Both the position numbers and the translations under genes were made by a program. The notes under the pieces are model-generated. The model was not told where the DNA came from. It made no database searches and saw nothing but the letters and a program-made list of their open reading frames with translations. Shown here piece after piece: positions 51,320 through 60,847 of a stretch of DNA of 64,000 nt. Within the stretch, counting starts at the first letter, position 1; every line of letters begins with the position of its first letter. Source of the stretch: Symsagittifera roscoffensis (Eukaryota; Xenacoelomorpha; Acoela; Convolutidae); the NCBI RefSeq assembly GCF_963678635.1, contig NC_087067.1, positions 12,431,673 to 12,495,672 on the forward strand, given 5' to 3'.

Positions 51320-53095
51320 CTATATGTAAGTTTGGAAATTCATTAGAATTAGTTGAAATCTGTAAACTCGGTGGTTTGGGTTAGATTTTTGTGTAAAGAG
51401 AAAGATGATTGGTTTATGGTCTGTGAATAGAACTGTTGGATGTTTTGATCCAAGTATCAGAAATTCATATTCTGTCAGTGTATATATTATGGCTGTACAT
51501 TCTCTCATTAGAGTTGAGAGTCGTAGCTCTGCTTGAGTGAATAATCGAGAATTTGCTGATATGAGGTTCATTTTATTTGTACCATTATGTGATTGTAATA
51601 GTGCTGCACCGATGCCAAAGTTCGAAGCATCGCACATTGCATAAAATGGTTGATTTGAATCTGGAATTGTGTTTGAAATTTGTTCAGTTAAAAGTTTCTT
51701 TATTTCTTCAAATCGTGTTTGATGTTCTGTGTTCCATTCAAAGTTATTTTGTTGTCTAAGGATGTTATAAAATGGTCGTAGATATAATTGCATTTTATAA
51801 ACATATTTACTTAAAAAGTTTAACATTCCAAGAAATTCTTGGATTTTCTTTTTATTTGTTGGTGGTTGAAGTTTTTGAATAGCGTCAATGCGTGATTTCA
51901 ATGGAGTGATTGTTTTTCTTTCTATATTATGTCCTAAGAATTTAACTCTTGTCAAAAAGAAGTGTGATTTATCGGGGGCGGCCTTCAGATTTTCGTTCTG
52001 AAGTATTTGGTGATATTTTTCTAAAACATTGAACATCTCGTCTTTTGTTTGTGATTGCATAAAAACATCGTCTAGATAGGTGATTGCGTTTTTCTTGAGT
52101 ATTAGTGGTCTAAAAATTTTGCTCATAAAAGCTGAAAATGCTGCTGGTCCTATGGATATTCCATAGAATAAGCGGTTGAATTCATATTGTTGGTTTCCGA
52201 TAACAAATTGTGTTAAACGTCGTGATTGTTCATCTAGTGGCATTTGATTGTATGCACTATTCATATCGGCGGTTGTAAAGTATTTGCCGTTTATTTTTGT
52301 TAAAATAACTTGTATTGGTTCAATGGGCCAATTACATTTTGATTCATCTATAAGTGAATTGAGGTATCTAGCATCGAGAACGATTTTTAATGATTCTCCT
52401 TTAGCTAGAATGATAACGGGGTTGATAAATGTGTTGCCTTTTGGTTGTTCTTCTTTGTTTACTGGTGATATAATGTTGTATTGTTCTAAAATGTCGAGTA
52501 ATCTGTTCACTTTATCATGTAAGTGAATCGGTACTTTACTTGCTCTCTGTTTTTTGAAAACTGCGTCTGGTTTTAACGGGAGATGTAGTGATGAACAGAT
52601 TTTTCCAACATCGAATTTTGATGTTGCATAGACTGATGAATATTCAATTAGCTGTTTGGCTAACTTTTCGAATTCGTCTTGTGTTATTTGTGAATGTTGG
52701 AAATTAAACATTGTTAAAAATTTCTGTTGGTCCTCTGTGTAGTTACTTATGTTGAATGTACGTTTGAAATATGGAGTTTTTGTGAAATAATCCGTATTTC
52801 TGTTTTCGTTACTTATTATATTATTTATAGATAATTCTTCATTAAGAATTGTAGATTGGCAAATATCTAGTAATTGGAGTATATTATTTACGCGATAGGC
52901 TTTTTCGTGTATTGGTGATATTGTAGCGTTGGTTTCACAATATCCTAAAAGTCCTAAAGGTAATGTTACTTGGTAAGGTGTGTTGTTATAGACATGTAAG
53001 GAAATGATATCGGAATTCGAATTTTTCAAATATTTTATGGATGAGATTGTGATTTTGAAAAATTTGTGAATAGGTTTGAATTCAAATTCTGACAT
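51320..53095 (-). CDS. pol: reverse transcriptase / RNase H region of pol
   Basis: The RT palm has D277 (TADMNSAYNQMPL) and YLDD at 340-343; FLGHNIERK follows. RNase H shows CDAS (D489), E533 and TDHKP (D559), then stops at 51320, just short of the expected end of the domain. It is in the same frame as Gag-protease, from which one UAA and 20 open codons separate it. The ATG at 53095 may be internal to a Gag-Pol polyprotein. Confidence 0.92.
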   Translation of the reverse strand: MSEFEFKPIHKFFKITISSIKYLKNSNSDIISLHVYNNTPYQVTLPLGLLGYCETNATISPIHEKAYRVNNILQLLDICQSTILNEELSINNIISNENRNTDYFTKTPYFKRTFNISNYTEDQQKFLTMFNFQHSQITQDEFEKLAKQLIEYSSVYATSKFDVGKICSSLHLPLKPDAVFKKQRASKVPIHLHDKVNRLLDILEQYNIISPVNKEEQPKGNTFINPVIILAKGESLKIVLDARYLNSLIDESKCNWPIEPIQVILTKINGKYFTTADMNSAYNQMPLDEQSRRLTQFVIGNQQYEFNRLFYGISIGPAAFSAFMSKIFRPLILKKNAITYLDDVFMQSQTKDEMFNVLEKYHQILQNENLKAAPDKSHFFLTRVKFLGHNIERKTITPLKSRIDAIQKLQPPTNKKKIQEFLGMLNFLSKYVYKMQLYLRPFYNILRQQNNFEWNTEHQTRFEEIKKLLTEQISNTIPDSNQPFYAMCDASNFGIGAALLQSHNGTNKMNLISANSRLFTQAELRLSTLMRECTAIIYTLTEYEFLILGSKHPTVLFTDHKPIIFLFTQKSNPNHRVYRFQLILMNFQTYI

Positions 53096-53155
53096 ATAAA
53101 ATTTTTGTTTGTTTTGTTCTTTATCATATTGGTGAACTTGTTTGTTTGAAAAATT

Positions 53156-56100
53156 TTAGATATTTCCTGATAGTGGTTTTAGGTGTTTTCTTTGTTGGTT
53201 AAATATCGGGTAGAATTTTGAAAAGAATGGTGGTTGTTTATTTAATCTTTGAAAAAATGTTAAGGATGTTTCTTTTGTTTTTGTATATTTATCTTTGATT
53301 AATATTTTACTATTTAGTATGTTAATTGTTGGTATATACTTCGAAATAAATGGTATTCCAATGATATTATATTTAATGTCAGTGATATGGAATATTTGTT
53401 TAAATGGCTTATTTAAAATTTTGCTTTGCTCCATTGTTCTGGTGGGGAGGAGAAATAATTGGATTTTTCCGTAGTTTATCAATGTTGATCCTTGTGCTGT
53501 TGCTAACTTACTGGAGGTTTCAAGAGGTGTTAGCTTTGGGTGTAAAGTTTTTATTTCATTCCATGTGGGGATGTTTATTATGTTTGATTCTGCTCCTGAA
53601 TCAATTAAAAAATCTATTTCAAGGTCTGGTGGTTGAAATTCTTTATTTCTTGGGCTTTCTAAGAGAAATGGTATTGTCCAAATTTTTTCTTTGGGTTGTT
53701 CTTTTTGTATATTTTGATAAATGTGGTTTGTATTCAAGCATTTTGTTTTGATATTTTTATTGGTTTGATTTGTAGTGTTAATCTCATTTGTTTCTTGCGT
53801 CGTTGGTGTGGAATTTATGGGTGTAGTGTAATAATTTTGAAGAAATTCTGATTGATTTTCATATATGTGTGATGAAAAGGGTTGTTCATATATGACAGAT
53901 TCATAGTCATTTTCGACTTTTATCATATTGATAGAAAGAGTGTTTTCAGTATCACTTTCTGAATCTGATGATGTACAGTTTATTTGATTGAGTTGTAACG
54001 TATCAGTTACTGTGTCATCAATACCTGGAGGGTCTGATGTTGTTTCTGGGTTAGATTGTACTTTATTGATTTGTCTTTGATGTTTAGGTGTACTACTTCT
54101 GTGGCGGTTATTAGAATTATTATAGTTATTAGTATTCCGGTGTGGTGATTGGGAATAATTTCTATAACGATTATTATAACTTGAGTGTCGATTTTGTGAA
54201 TTATTTCGCGATCTGTTTTGGTAATTATTGTTTGGTCTGTTATAGTTCGATCTATTATATGAGTTATTCCTTGATTGATTGTTCGGGTAATTCTGGTTTC
54301 GGTTGTTTGAATAACTTCTATTTCGATTATAGGAGTAGTTTCTATTCCTATTGTATGATGAATTTCGTGATTGGTTGTTTGGATAGTAGTTATTTCTTGA
54401 TTGGGAATTAGATCTAGAAACAAATCGTTGTGTATTTGAATTTGATCTGGAGTAGTTATTTCGACTATTTGGTCTATTGTAGTGATTTTGTGATGAATTA
54501 TTCGTGTTTCTTCGTTCTGGTGATCTTCCTCTATAACTTGAGTTATATGGTGATTGATTTCTTGTATAATTTGTATTGTTCGGGAGTGGTTTTCCTGAAC
54601 TGTTGTTGCTGTAGACTGTTTTGTTCGGTAGATTTTGATCTTTTTTCATGTATTGATAGAATGATTTATTTGGTTCTTTATATTTTTGAGGTTTATTTTG
54701 ATTGTCTTGCTGTTTTTGTCTACATTCGGAAATACTATGTCCGTATCGTCGGCAATAATTACACCATTTTTTGAAAGATGGTTTGCCTTTAAAGTTTGGG
54801 TTCTTTTCGTAAATATTGAGTATTTCAGTGATTTTTTCAACGAGGTCTGTCTCTGATTCCTGTATATTATTAATATTAGTGGGAGTCGTTTCAATTCTGT
54901 TAACGTATTGTAATTTCAGATTTTCCGTTTCTTCTAGTTTCATCGTGATTTCTGCTTGTTCTAATTTGTCTACTAGTTTTCGAAAATCTAAATCGGGTTC
55001 TCGAATTGAAGAAGGATGGGATGCTCTCTTTTTTATTGCTATTTTCCTTAATTGTGGTGTTAAGGTCATCATTAAGATTTCTGTCATCTTTGTGTTTTTA
55101 TAGTCGTGTGTATTTAATGAATATGCTTTTCGAACTAGTGTTTCGATTCGTACTGCTATTTGCTTGATGGTTTCGTTTGGTAATCTGCGAATTTCATTAC
55201 ATAAAACTCTTTGTTGTTGTTTGTTTCTTTCGGAGTCAAACATTTTTGAAAATTCCTGTGTAAACCTTTTCCAGTTTGATTTTATTTCTAGAGGTAGTAC
55301 TGAAAACCATTTTTGGGCTGCGCCATCTAAGGTTGTTTGTATTAACGCTGTGCGTCGATGTATCCAATTTTGTTGTAGTGGCGTATTAATTGGTTCAGGT
55401 CCAATATTTAAAATCAGGTTTGCTGTTACTGCATTTAAATAATCTTCTACAGAGTATTCAGGGTCTGTTCCTGTGAAAACCATTAAAGGTTTGTTTGATG
55501 TTATTGATGATCCACCCATAAGGTATGGATTCATTGTCATTTGTAATGATTCTGCTGCATTTGGCATTTGAGAAAAATTTGAAAGTTGGTTTCTTGTTAT
55601 TTCATGTTGTTGGAGATAATATGGGAGTGGTATTTCATTTTGCATTTGTGATGGTTGATACGAGTGTGCAGTCATTGGATTTTGTTGTTGAATTGGTTGA
55701 AAAGATTGTGTATTAATTAAATTTTGTTGTTGAATTGGTTGTTGATGTTGTGCATCTATTGGTTGTGGAGAAAAATTTCTATGATTTGTACGTGTTTTCT
55801 GTATTCCTTGTCTACGATATTCTTGAGTATTTGGTGCAAATATATCTGGTTGTAAGAAATCATCATCTGAGGATAAATAATCCATTTGATAAGATGTCTG
55901 TTTTTTATTTTTATTTTGTTGAAAAAATGGGTAATTTTCACTGTGATCCTGTGGAGGATTTGTTTGGAAATTTATTGAATTAGGTTGGGTCATTGGGTTA
56001 TCCCAATTTCGAGATCTTGTATATTGGTTAAAATTTCTTTGTGGTTGATTATATGTTTTTGATGGATGTGTATAATTATAATTATGGTCTGTAAAGTTGT

Positions 56101-56164
56101 TTCTAGTGAATGTTTTGCGTGTTTTTGATGGTATTGTCATGGGTCTGTATGTTTGGTAATCCAT
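53156..56164 (-). CDS. gag: Gag with CCHC knuckle fused to aspartic protease, 1002 aa
   Basis: The N-terminal 220 residues are Gln/Asn/Pro-rich. A capsid-like region lies at about 225-415 (TGTDPEYSVEDYLNAV, QKWFSVLPLEIKSNWKRF). The knuckle is C468-C471-H476-C481. An Arg/Asn/Ser/Tyr repeat region spans about 540-700 (NRNRSYSNNRNQNYPNN type), probably RNA-binding. The protease motif LIDSGAESN has its Asp at 855 and a 'IIGIPFI' block about 80 residues on. The frame is also open about 79 codons upstream of the ATG, to 56400, overlapping the leader ORF. Confidence 0.88.
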   Translation of the reverse strand: MDYQTYRPMTIPSKTRKTFTRNNFTDHNYNYTHPSKTYNQPQRNFNQYTRSRNWDNPMTQPNSINFQTNPPQDHSENYPFFQQNKNKKQTSYQMDYLSSDDDFLQPDIFAPNTQEYRRQGIQKTRTNHRNFSPQPIDAQHQQPIQQQNLINTQSFQPIQQQNPMTAHSYQPSQMQNEIPLPYYLQQHEITRNQLSNFSQMPNAAESLQMTMNPYLMGGSSITSNKPLMVFTGTDPEYSVEDYLNAVTANLILNIGPEPINTPLQQNWIHRRTALIQTTLDGAAQKWFSVLPLEIKSNWKRFTQEFSKMFDSERNKQQQRVLCNEIRRLPNETIKQIAVRIETLVRKAYSLNTHDYKNTKMTEILMMTLTPQLRKIAIKKRASHPSSIREPDLDFRKLVDKLEQAEITMKLEETENLKLQYVNRIETTPTNINNIQESETDLVEKITEILNIYEKNPNFKGKPSFKKWCNYCRRYGHSISECRQKQQDNQNKPQKYKEPNKSFYQYMKKDQNLPNKTVYSNNSSGKPLPNNTNYTRNQSPYNSSYRGRSPERRNTNNSSQNHYNRPNSRNNYSRSNSNTQRFVSRSNSQSRNNYYPNNQSRNSSYNRNRNYSYNRNRSYSNNRNQNYPNNQSRNNSYNRSNYNRPNNNYQNRSRNNSQNRHSSYNNRYRNYSQSPHRNTNNYNNSNNRHRSSTPKHQRQINKVQSNPETTSDPPGIDDTVTDTLQLNQINCTSSDSESDTENTLSINMIKVENDYESVIYEQPFSSHIYENQSEFLQNYYTTPINSTPTTQETNEINTTNQTNKNIKTKCLNTNHIYQNIQKEQPKEKIWTIPFLLESPRNKEFQPPDLEIDFLIDSGAESNIINIPTWNEIKTLHPKLTPLETSSKLATAQGSTLINYGKIQLFLLPTRTMEQSKILNKPFKQIFHITDIKYNIIGIPFISKYIPTINILNSKILIKDKYTKTKETSLTFFQRLNKQPPFFSKFYPIFNQQRKHLKPLSGNI

Positions 56165-56313
56165 ATGTGAATATTTAGGGGCAACCGAAGGTTTAACGGT
56201 TGATTGTAAGGTTACCTGTGTTTGTGAAGGATTTGTATTTCTTGGTGTTGTTAAATTTGGGCGTATTGGTGAAATACTTTGTTGTGTAGTTGTTGTGTGT
56301 ACAATTTCTTCAT

Positions 56314-57102
56314 TTATGAAGTGTGATGGTGTCTGGATATCTTGTTGAGTAAGATTCCTAGTTCCATTGAGGTTTTCATTGTGTATAACTGTAGAGTTAA
56401 ACTATTATTTTGTGTATCGGGCAAAAATGTATTATAGTTTAATGGTGTTGCATCAATGGTTAATGGTATTACTTTTACATAATCTCTTATGTAAGATATC
56501 GTACTTATTGCTTGACTTGAGATTGATTGTGGGAAGCTTATAAATGCGGGATGAGACCATTCGGGGTCCCAAACATAATCTGATTGTTCTGTGATAGCGG
56601 TATCATCGTTCGAGTTTTGGGGTCTAAAATTTTTTCTTGCTTGTGCAATTAAATCAATATTGTGTGTGAAATAATCTATTATGAACCATGCCAAAATTTT
56701 TTGTAGATCGTGTTTTGTATGTTGTGAAACGTCGTCTTTCGTGAAATTTTCTTTAATGATGTTTAAATAACTAGAGAGTAGTGTGATTTCATGTCGTACT
56801 CTTAAATGTTTAGATGTTTCTGTCGGTGAGACATTTGTTATTGGGATTTCGTTTTCTAATATCGAAATATAACTATATATTATTGCGAAAACTTCATTGG
56901 TGAATATGGAGTTTGCTCTTTGTGAGTTATGATATTGGATGCTTTTTATATATTCTGAAAAAACTTTTGAAAATTCTAAATCAAGGTCGTCTGTTTGAAT
57001 TGTATATTTTCTATTATTATGGTTTGGTGAGGTGAATTCTATGGAGTAGATTCCATACTGTTGTGTTATGTTGCATATTGAGTTAGGACTGGAGTGTATA
57101 AC
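56314..57102 (-). CDS. ATG-less leader ORF between LTR and gag (262 codons)
   Basis: The frame opens at a TGA inside the LTR end and runs to a TAA at 56314 with no ATG in its first half; the first in-frame ATGs come near the end. The predicted sequence is balanced and protein-like (YGIYSIEFTSPNHNNRK, SDYVWDPEWSHPAFISFPQS), unlike random AT-rich frames. It overlaps the upstream extension of the gag frame by about 87 nt, offset by -1. It may be the N-terminal domain of Gag (matrix-like) reached by a spliced leader exon and a frameshift, or a Gag broken by an indel. Confidence 0.6.
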   Translation of the reverse strand, partial: VIHSSPNSICNITQQYGIYSIEFTSPNHNNRKYTIQTDDLDLEFSKVFSEYIKSIQYHNSQRANSIFTNEVFAIIYSYISILENEIPITNVSPTETSKHLRVRHEITLLSSYLNIIKENFTKDDVSQHTKHDLQKILAWFIIDYFTHNIDLIAQARKNFRPQNSNDDTAITEQSDYVWDPEWSHPAFISFPQSISSQAISTISYIRDYVKVIPLTIDATPLNYNTFLPDTQNNSLTLQLYTMKTSMELGILLNKISRHHHTS

Positions 57103-58965
57103 TCATAGAGTAATTTCGGATAGGGTACACCGTCTGCTCGTCACGCTATCTTATTTTCGGCCGGATAGATTCGTGCAACTTCTTAGTCTAATACCGATCC
57201 TAATCTTACTCTTATACTATCTAGTCTCAGGTTGTTTAACTAGTCTCTGCTAGGCTCAATAGATCTAGGGTATACTGGTTTATTGCGGCTGCTGAAGTGC
57301 TCGGGAGAGTCCAACTAATTTCTAAGTTAAATTCAAATCTCTCTGGTGCTGAAATTACAAGTAACTTCAGCACTTACAAATAAGTGGGTTGTTAGTTAGA
57401 TGGATCATGATTGGTTAATATTAAATACTTTACATTGGTAAAACATTTAATTTATCCAATCATAAAATATAGTTTAGATCAGGTTCCACCCATCCGGGTT
57501 TTACAGAGTTTTTTAGAACAGTTCTTCTGTAATTCAAGGGTGGATGATGGACGTTGGTATTTGGCGAACATCATAATTTTCTTCCGCTTCTTCTTGTGAC
57601 AACGACTGAGTCTCTGCAACAAAATCAATTCTGATTTCAGAATGGTTGGCTATGTCAGGTTTTTCTGTTCTTCGGGGAGAACTTCTTTTGTATCTGATCT
57701 AGTTTGGGAATGGCGTGGAGATTGTGCGTGGAGGGGATGCCTGGTTACTCGGATCTGTACGTATACTTGAACATCGAGGTGGTCATTGGTCTAGTTCAAT
57801 GAAGTCCTTTTCTACGAAGTCAAGTCGTACTCTAAATCCTTTGAGTTGTGATTGTGAGCGGCATATCGATTGTAGTTGGTCATTCTCTCTCGAGTGTAGT
57901 GGGGTCGTTTTGTCTTTTGATGTTCGTCCTTGGTGTTGTATTCTGATCTATATATTGCATCATGTGATTTTACATTTAATAAAACTTTTATTAGTTTAAT
58001 ATTTTTTAATAATGATTTTAGTTAGTTGTTTTCACAAAAGCTTTTTGTTTTAGTTCGGTTATTTTGAAGAGTTACTCACCCTTGAGTAGCTCTTATTAAA
58101 AATAAAGGTGTGGTCACAAAGCGTGGATGTAGCGCGGTGGGTTAGGCCGGCTATAGAGCATGCTCAGGACGTCCTTCCTGGTGGGTTAGGCCAGGAGTGG
58201 GAGTATGATTTCATGCGGTTTTTGTGAGGGGTCCTGTTATGTGACAACGTTTTATGTTGGGTTTGTTGTGGTTTTTCTTATGTTTCGTTGGTTGTGTCCT
58301 TTTTTCAAAAATCAAATTGTTTGTGGTATGGGTTTGTCTTTCGACTTTTTTGTGTTTTATTATTTCTTTCTAAGACTTTGTAATAGTCTTCAAAAGAATA
58401 AATTATCCAGTTTTAAACTGGGTTAGTCCGGTTTGGGTACCGTTGGTTTCCTTTTCTTAGTCATGCTGTTATTCTATGATTTGTGGTATTTAGTAAGCTG
58501 CGTTGGTTAGTTTTGTTTAGTATATGATTCCTTTCCAACCGGGTTAAAGGAAAGTTTGAAACATGTTATTATATGGTAGAGTTGTTGAGTGTGAAAACTT
58601 GAAACTGAAATTCATTATTTTAAACAATTCTTCGTGGGCGAGCTGTGCGAGTGTGGATAGAATTTCTGTGCGAATGAATGAAAATATCAAAAGGTTAGTA
58701 CTGCAATTGCATTTTATTAATTTACTGCATAGAATTTGGAAATTTACTGCTAGTTATGGGGGAATTTTAAGATACAAATTTTCATCATAATTAGATTTAC
58801 TGCTTTGGGGGAAAATTTTATAAATTAATTTACTGCATTGGTATTATATTTATTTAATTGTTGGTGCAAAAGTTTAATAGGGTCTTAAACAGTTTTGAAG
58901 AAGTTTGCTATTTTTTATTTTTCTTTTGTGAATTTTTCAGATGATCGAGGATGAAGGCTAAAAAT
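57072..58965 (-). repeat. LTR shared by copy A (5' side) and copy B (3' side)
   Basis: One LTR stands between the last ORF of copy B and the leader ORF of copy A. It contains about 45 bp (near 57672-57716) that the left LTR lacks, and lacks about 45 bp present near 41035-41080. Its inner end is CTCAATATGCA on the minus strand. Confidence 0.7.
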
Positions 58966-59044
58966 CTAAAGAAAACATGAATAAAGAATGGTGAGTTTTT
59001 TAATATTTTAATTAGTTAGTAATATTCATTTAATTCATACTTAC
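58966..59044 (-). other. predicted intron after the last ORF, copy B (79 nt)
   Basis: It has the same donor and acceptor as in copy A, with one length difference in a T-run. Both splice sites are conserved although bases around them vary. Confidence 0.6.
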
Positions 59045-59047
59045 CTG

Positions 59048-60847
59048 TTAGTCGTCGGGGAAAAAACCGTGGGGGAAGATGTCGTGAATTAGTTCTGAAG
59101 TTGTGAGTAGTTTAGCTAGAATGCGGATGATATTTTTAGTCTGAAGCAGTGGCCAAAGCAATTGAAGTGCCTTAATAGTGGTTAGTTCTTCAGTGCCTAC
59201 TGCAAACTCATAAGGTGTGTTTTGGATTAAGTTATATAATTTGTGGTTAAATTTAGTGTTGTGGATGAATTCTAAAATTGGGATTTCTATAGGTTGTAGG
59301 AACTCGTGCGGGATAAGGAAGGGTCGGGATTCTTCGGCGTTGAAGGTCTTGGTGATGGGGCAGAAAATGTACATTTGGGTTATGGGGTCATAATTACGAA
59401 GAATACCATGGAGGTTAGTGTCTTTAATACAATATGTGAAATTTAGGAAATACGGTGAAGTGTATTTTGAATTGATGAATTGGAAACGATGGTGTGGTTG
59501 TCGAGAGGGTGTGTGGAGGTCAAAGTGATTTTGGATGAAACGATAGTAACTGTATGTATGTGTTTGTTTAGTGCGCAACATAATATCGTGTGAGCAGTGT
59601 AAATCTCTTTCGTGTGGTGCAAGGAAATGAAAGGTTAGTGAAAAGATTTGGAAGCGTTCTTTAAAACTTTCGTATGCTTGTGTGTTTGTTAGTGCTTCTG
59701 AAATAATGTGATCAAACTTTCGGTCGAAGATGTTTAGTGTAAATACATATGGTGTCTTGATGAAAAATTTCTCGGTGATTTGTGGATTAGCGAAGCGATC
59801 GTCGTCTAAGAATTGATCTTGATTAGCTCTAATGATGTTGTGATCGTAGTATTCTAGTGTATATTCATTAGCTCTAGGTGCAGTGTGTATTTTTAGTGAT
59901 TTTTTATATCCAACGTAAGTAAACTGTCTAGCGGTTAGTGGTGTAGTTAGTTGATATAGCATGTCTTTGTTTCGGTCTATATCGATGGAAGTGCTGGATA
60001 AAGGTAAGCAAAGAGGGTTAGTGAAATGATAGTATGAGGTCCAAGAGAGAGTGGGCATTAAAACGTATTCATCTACAAAGTTGCGTGTTTCGTTAGCGTC
60101 GTGAGGGGTGTTTAAGGTGTATTGTGGAAATGAGGGTAAAGTGATAGCTAAAAATTCTTTAGTGTTAGTATGCTGGGGGTGGTTGATGTATTCACGGGCT
60201 GTTCCTGGTTTTGCTGGGAAAGGATGGTTGGGGAATTTTCTTTTAAAAGTGCGGTAAGCTCTATTAGTGTTGAGTGAAGATATAGTGGATGTGGATGATG
60301 GTGTTAATGATTCAGTATAATTTGAAGAGGGTGTAGGGGGATTGGATGAATTTGTAGTGGAGGAGATTTGGTTTATGGTCGGGGTGTTAAGGTGGTAGGG
60401 TTGTTGTTGGAGGGTAATAAAATTATCTAGTTCTGGGGAGATTCGGGGGGTGTCTGGAGAATGAGATGATTGGTCAGAATGGTATGAGGAGTAGGTTGGG
60501 GTAACTTGGGAAGCATAAGAGGGTGTGGGAGTGATTGGGTCAGGGTTATTTGATAATATGGGTTGAAAAGGGGGTTGAGAAAAATTAGAAGGGTTATGAA
60601 AATTATTGGATGGGGATGGTTCTGAGTCGGCGAATTCATCGGGGGTTTCAATATTCGGGTTATTTAGCTGTGAGATGGAGTATAAAACTGAGATGTGTGA
60701 ATTAGTGTCGGAATTCATGCCTGATGTTACATTGCTAGATGGAAAATCGGGTGGCGGAAAAGCAAAAAGTGGTATGATTGGGATTGGAGAGGTAAGATTG
60801 GTTGGATGGGAATTTGATCGGTGTAGTGATCCAAGTTGGCGGCTCAT
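59048..60847 (-). CDS. unrecognised 599-aa protein after env, copy B
   Basis: Homologue of the copy A protein at 42506-44311, two residues shorter in the Pro/Thr-rich region, intact. It has the same ATGA overlap with env and the same predicted intron after the stop. Differences cluster in the low-complexity half and a few sites of the globular half. Confidence 0.8.
   Translation of the reverse strand: MSRQLGSLHRSNSHPTNLTSPIPIIPLFAFPPPDFPSSNVTSGMNSDTNSHISVLYSISQLNNPNIETPDEFADSEPSPSNNFHNPSNFSQPPFQPILSNNPDPITPTPSYASQVTPTYSSYHSDQSSHSPDTPRISPELDNFITLQQQPYHLNTPTINQISSTTNSSNPPTPSSNYTESLTPSSTSTISSLNTNRAYRTFKRKFPNHPFPAKPGTAREYINHPQHTNTKEFLAITLPSFPQYTLNTPHDANETRNFVDEYVLMPTLSWTSYYHFTNPLCLPLSSTSIDIDRNKDMLYQLTTPLTARQFTYVGYKKSLKIHTAPRANEYTLEYYDHNIIRANQDQFLDDDRFANPQITEKFFIKTPYVFTLNIFDRKFDHIISEALTNTQAYESFKERFQIFSLTFHFLAPHERDLHCSHDIMLRTKQTHTYSYYRFIQNHFDLHTPSRQPHHRFQFINSKYTSPYFLNFTYCIKDTNLHGILRNYDPITQMYIFCPITKTFNAEESRPFLIPHEFLQPIEIPILEFIHNTKFNHKLYNLIQNTPYEFAVGTEELTTIKALQLLWPLLQTKNIIRILAKLLTTSELIHDIFPHGFFPDD

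Larger units (their letters stand above)
40519..59045 (-). mobile_element. Ty3/gypsy-like env-bearing LTR retroelement, copy A
   Basis: Read on the minus strand: LTR (right), leader ORF, Gag-protease, RT/RNase H, integrase, small ORFs, an ATG-less ORF, Env, a 601-aa ORF, LTR (left). The domain order PR-RT-RH-IN, the CCHC knuckle and the GPY-type integrase tail place it with Ty3/gypsy (Metaviridae). It is about 18.5 kb with both LTRs. Pol is broken by one stop and one frame change, so as it stands it is probably not autonomous. No tRNA primer site or flanking target duplication was recognised. The right LTR directly adjoins copy B. Confidence 0.85.

Noticed and set aside
54007..54423. 138-codon Ile/Thr-rich frame inside gag
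   Set aside because: Alternative-frame shadow of the Arg/Asn/Ser repeat region of Gag.
57020..57072. A tRNA primer-binding site next to the LTR
   Set aside because: TGG-containing stretches exist, but none directly follows the LTR end or matches a tRNA 3' end that I can name.
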